This document shows, in pieces, positions 39,177-42,984 of a stretch of 42,984 nucleotides of DNA. Under the pieces are notes generated by a model. That model did not search any database. It saw nothing but the letters and a program-made list of their open reading frames with translations, and was not told the origin of the DNA. The first letter of the stretch is position 1. Each line of letters begins with the position of its first letter. Source of the DNA: Fragilaria crotonensis (taxonomy: Eukaryota > Bacillariophyta > Fragilariophyceae > Fragilariales > Fragilariaceae); the NCBI GenBank assembly GCA_022925895.1, contig JAKSYS010000541.1, positions 1 through 42,984 of the forward strand. The letters are read 5' to 3'. The position numbers and the translations under genes were made by a program.

Positions 39177-41652
39177 GACAGACAAGACGAACAAGAAAAC
39201 TACCCGCTTTTCGTCAGTCACATATCACAATTTTTCATCCAAGAAAACTGCAGCCCTACAAACTGCAATCCCTTTTATTTTCAACCCATCTCTGAAGACC
39301 CTCATATTTTTCATCCCATCGTCGACAGACTACGAGACATCATCTACCGCGTGCAACGCCTCACGTCTCATTCAAGACCCTGAAGCTTTCAGGATTCCAA
39401 CGCCCTTCAGCTTCGACAGACATCCATCTCCCTTCACGTTTGCATCCGAAACTTTTTCGCCTTTATTCTCCCACTTCACCGCCACCGACGGCGCCTACGA
39501 CTGCCTTTCTACGACTACAGGCATCACCAACTTCGTCGAAGCCATGTCAAGTGATCACCCTACGGATCCCTACCGACTTGACACACCGTTTGTCCCCCTA
39601 CCGACAGACAGCACATTGGACCCAATCCACCATGTGCCCTTCCTGCAGCACTCCTCTGAGCTTGACTCAAGGACTAACCCTCATGCCGCCCTTCTATATT
39701 ACCCTGATGCAACTTTGCAGGATAATGTTAATGGGCCAGTCACCATGCGCAATCTACCTGCATGTGTTGACGTTAGCATCACCGCTGCATCCTTCTGCCT
39801 CCGATACATCCAATCGGACGCTGCGACCAAGAAATGTATCCGTGACCTCACTACGGACCACCTACGTCATTTCTTCCGCGAACTTCACCCGTCCTAACTG
39901 TGGATCATACAACTATTGCTGACAATGATGACAGCATTGAGTACATCCAATGTATGCAACACACTTTGAACAGGACAACCAACTTAGTCATGGACAATTT
40001 ACCTGCTGAATTGCTCCAAACTAACTTCCCAGATGGCACCCCTGCCTCTTATCTGAGTCTCTGACTGATCATGAGCCAGACACCCCAGGCCATGAATGTG
40101 CCCTTGCCATTCTCTATGCCTTCAAGACACTGCATCTTGTTCACTTTCTGACCTACCCCTCAAGTCAAGATTCCACTTTCAAGTTCATGCCACATGACCT
40201 CTCTGATATCATCGGAATGTGCCATCCTTTGCGACAGCACTGCGTTTATTTCCCAACCGAAGTAATTTCAGAGACGTCCCTGCATTCATTCACACTTTCT
40301 TCCAAGACCAGCAAGTTGCTTTAACCCCTTCGACAAGCGACAAGACAGCCAACGCTCATCCTACAATGAGCATCCTACCAACTTTGGCTCAACCTCACTA
40401 TTTGCCTTCACTTATTCTCCGCTTGTGAACGGCTTTGGTGACCCATCTCCCGAAGTCCCACCTAGAAGCTCTCTAGCTGCAAGGTCCCTCATCTCAGCTG
40501 CCCTCCAACACCATGCATCTCTCTCTACCAAGGTCACCAATGGTGATGACCCAGATTTGCAACCTACCAACATCATTCTTGGAGCCCTACCCCAGCTGAC
40601 ATGATCTTCAACTACCATTGCTCTGCTTCCCAATGGCTACTCTACCTACAACTGAGCAGCTCCATGGCAACACTACCTATGCAATGAACCCTGCTACCAC
40701 CCTAGCAGTGAACTTTGTGATTTGTCGAGATATTTCTCCAAATTACCTCCAAGAGATCGACATCCCGCTGGAAACCATCAATATTCCTCGGACAAGTCCC
40801 ACTTCATCCCAATTTCTACCAACACCTACAACTACTCGATCGACTTTCTACCAGATCATGAGTATCTACTCTTCCGTGTTGTCAAGACTCTCGATGTTAT
40901 CGATCCCCAACGTGTGCTACCGCAGACCCCAGAACCATCCAATGTTCTCATCTTCCAGGTACACTCAGAGAACCCATCCTCCACACCTCTGGATCTCAAG
41001 TTGAACTGCCTATTCCAAAGGAAGGAGCACACACCTTCCCTATCATCTATGATTCTGGCAATCTGCCCATCATTTTGATCACAGAAATGGCAATGTTGAA
41101 CCCTACACTTCAACCACAGTTCAAGCCTTTTTCAGACTCAAGCTTGCATTCCTATGACTGCAAACTATGAAGCAAATCAATGGGCATGTCCTAACAATCC
41201 CAGTCAACTTTGGCGCCAGTCAAACCCTGTCCACCATGTTGTTGATGATCCTCACACTGTTCCCCTTGATCTTGCTATCAGACTTATCAAGTTATCACCA
41301 CGAAACGTGGATCCGACAATGTCTACCGCTTGGGCCTTGCCACATCTTCAAGACGCCCTCCAAAAGCCGGCTGATCAGATCAAACACAATCGCTTTTCAT
41401 TTCTCTGGCAACAGCACAATCACCCAGAATACCCATACACAAACAAGACTCAGAATTACTCCTTAATGTCATTCCTGGTGAGTCCAGTTCCTTGTGTTCT
41501 GACAATGAAAGCACAGCCAAATCTATTACTTGCAACTCACTTATCCCTCCTGGCCACAGACACAATGATGTGAATGTAGCAACAGAGGATAATTGCAATG
41601 TAATTAGATATGATTGGAAAAACAACAATGTCCTCTTGAACACAATGCATTA
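39177..41652 (+). pseudogene. Frame-broken coding-like stretch, same composition
   Basis: Long plausible peptides appear in changing frames: ACVDVSITAASFCLRYIQSD (about 39755), TPGHECALAILYAFKTLHLV (about 40085), FAFTYSPLVNGFGDPSPEV (about 40400), DFLPDHEYLLFRVVKTLDVI (about 40840), VELPIPKEGAHTFPIIYD (about 41000) and IRYDWKNNNVLLNTMH (about 41605). No family was recognised. The pieces keep the C-rich composition and lead into the Gag region, so I read them as one long decayed or error-broken gene with the flanking segments. Confidence 0.4.
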
Positions 41653-42984
41653 GTTGTTCTAACACGCAGATCATCGCTTCTACCGGAAAACAACCCGGGA
41701 ATCGAACCTGCAACCCCAATCCTGAAACTCAGACAGTTCTACCGAAATTGACGAAACAGAACATGAAACGTCAGCAATTCCTGAAAACTCACCCATTTCT
41801 GACACTCCTGCCCCTTTTATGACACTTCGCACAAAATCCGACAGAAAATCCGTCGAATCCCTTGCAGCGTCTGTCACGTGCAGTCGGACAAATTCTAACA
41901 CCAAAAACCCTTGTCCGACACAGCAGACCAAACCCAGCCTCCACCCGCTGAAATTGTTCCCAAAACACCAACGTCAAGACCAAACGCTCCGTTACCGACA
42001 AAACGCTCAGAAACTCACCCAACGTTCGCTTACCCGCCAAGACAAGAGACATTCTTCGACAACGACGACCAAGACGACGAACAAGAAGACGACAACGGAC
42101 CGCCTCAGATTCCCTTAGGTTCTCCTGATGCCCTGACTTCATCAACAAGAACCGACTTCACATATCCTCCGATTGAAGATCTGACAAAACGCTCCTGAAA
42201 TACGCCAAGACTGCAAACCTTCAAAGCTGAACTATCCAAGTGATCTTCTCCAACGACGACGTCAGTTCAATGCCTTTATGGACAACCTTCGATTGTTTGC
42301 AACATATCCCCATGGACACGCAATGTCTTTGACCTCTGGCCAAAGCAAATCAGCTACTCCCATCCATGCATTGGCACAGCACTCTACAACCTGATCTTCA
42401 CCAACATCAGTGATCCTTGCCAGAAGCACATCATTGACTGTCCACCTGATGCCAGAACTGCCATTCTGACTCTAAGACGTCATTGTGCTCCACTCACCAA
42501 GATCACATTGAACGCACGCCGAATCCTTCTACTCGATCAAACAAGGTCACCAAGAAGTTGCGACATCATACTTGAATCGCATTCGGACTCTAATGCGCGA
42601 CTGCTATCATGCCGGTATCCCTAACACCGATGCCGACATTATCAAGCGAACCATCCGTGGCGGCAGCAATCACCACTTTTGCTGCTTCCTACCAACGTTT
42701 TGACGCCGACATCCGTCGAGCTGAGTTGAATGACGAAGAACTACCCACTTTTGCGGAACTTGAGAGCCACCTGCTGAACATCGACGACTCGCGTGGACTC
42801 ACTCTCCCTTCCCAAAATCAACGCAATTACAACCAGCATGCAAATTCTGCACGTCAACCGTTTTCAAACCAATCCTTCTCGCCCTCGCCAAGGCACAACG
42901 CGTTTTCACACCACGCCAACAACATGCCTTCAGTTCTATGATGCGACCGTACCTGCTTCAAACAACAGACCACCGCATCGACCA
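41653..42984 (+). pseudogene. LTR-retrotransposon Gag core (UBN2-like), frame-broken and cut by the window end
   Basis: The N-terminal part is disordered and acidic (SPISDTPAPFMTLRTKSD; FFDNDDQDDEQEDDNGPP). The Gag core follows in shifting frames: LLQRRRQFNAFMDNLRLFAT (about 42245), DLWPKQISYSHPCIGTALYN (about 42330), IIDCPPDARTAILTLRRHCA (about 42430), VATSYLNRIRTLMRDCYHAG (about 42560), and FDADIRRAELNDEELPTFAE (about 42700). The order of a W-x(n)-L start, a Y-L-N-R-I-R-x-L-M helix and a final E-L-x-x-L-L segment matches copia-type Gag. Protease, integrase and RT would lie beyond the window. No 5' LTR was found in front of it. Confidence 0.6.

Noticed and set aside
41684-41708. tRNA-antisense-like sequence that could be an LTR primer-binding site
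   Set aside because: The spacing (CGG, A, 7 nt, CCGGG, AATCGAA) mimics the complement of a tRNA 3' end. But it starts CGG rather than TGG, the implied T stem does not pair, no LTR precedes it, and it reads as coding (PENNPGIEPATP). Left as a possible coincidence.
1-42984. CRISPR array, bacterial operon or prophage
   Set aside because: No regularly spaced repeats. Introns, a eukaryotic tRNA layout and retrotransposons show this is eukaryotic nuclear DNA.

Overview
The window reads as nuclear DNA of a photosynthetic stramenopile, most likely a diatom. The evidence is short GT-AG introns (66-128 bp), a plastid-type presequence with a phenylalanine at the predicted cleavage site (A-F-S-T-A-P), a mitochondrial-type ATP-dependent PEP carboxykinase, Ty1/copia elements, and a divergent LINE with endonuclease, RT and RNase H. 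No search could be run, so the species is not named.

Layout. 1-1395 is gene-poor with small AT-rich hairpins. 1396-19.6 kb is a transposable-element cluster. A long two-ORF LINE (about 1417-10792, minus strand) with a 14-bp target-site duplication sits inside the left terminal inverted repeat of a pogo-like (DDxD) transposon (coding 13448-11092, minus). Next come a second, heavily frameshifted DDE transposase (about 14253-17360, plus) and a 5'-truncated copia pol remnant (17640-19298) with a possible 3' LTR. 20.4-35.7 kb is the gene-bearing part: a Ser/Thr kinase, a 2OG-Fe(II) oxygenase, tRNA-Val(CAC), mitochondrial PEPCK, a plastid-directed THUMP/RlmL-like rRNA methyltransferase, a tandem pair of PAS/LOV-like proteins carrying W-x(5-6)-SPEADF repeats, and a membrane-anchored FkbM-family methyltransferase. 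35.7-37.4 kb is intergenic, very rich in the palindrome GTAC, with a near-perfect 36-nt hairpin. 37.4 kb to the end is a C-rich, frame-broken coding stretch that ends in a recognisable LTR-retrotransposon Gag core cut by the window edge.

The cellular genes do not form one pathway. Three appear to work in organelles (PEPCK and, by inference, the SPEADF-PAS pair in mitochondria; the methyltransferase in the plastid). The most unusual item is the SPEADF-PAS pair (31338-34210). Each protein has a presequence-like N-terminus, then 4 or 5 copies of a 15-residue motif, then a LOV-like PAS domain lacking the flavin-adduct cysteine.

A caution that colours many calls: reading frames break in nearly every gene, and most breaks are -1 shifts, as expected from a single missing base. 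This affects host genes as well as transposons, so uncorrected long-read indels are as likely as real pseudogenes.
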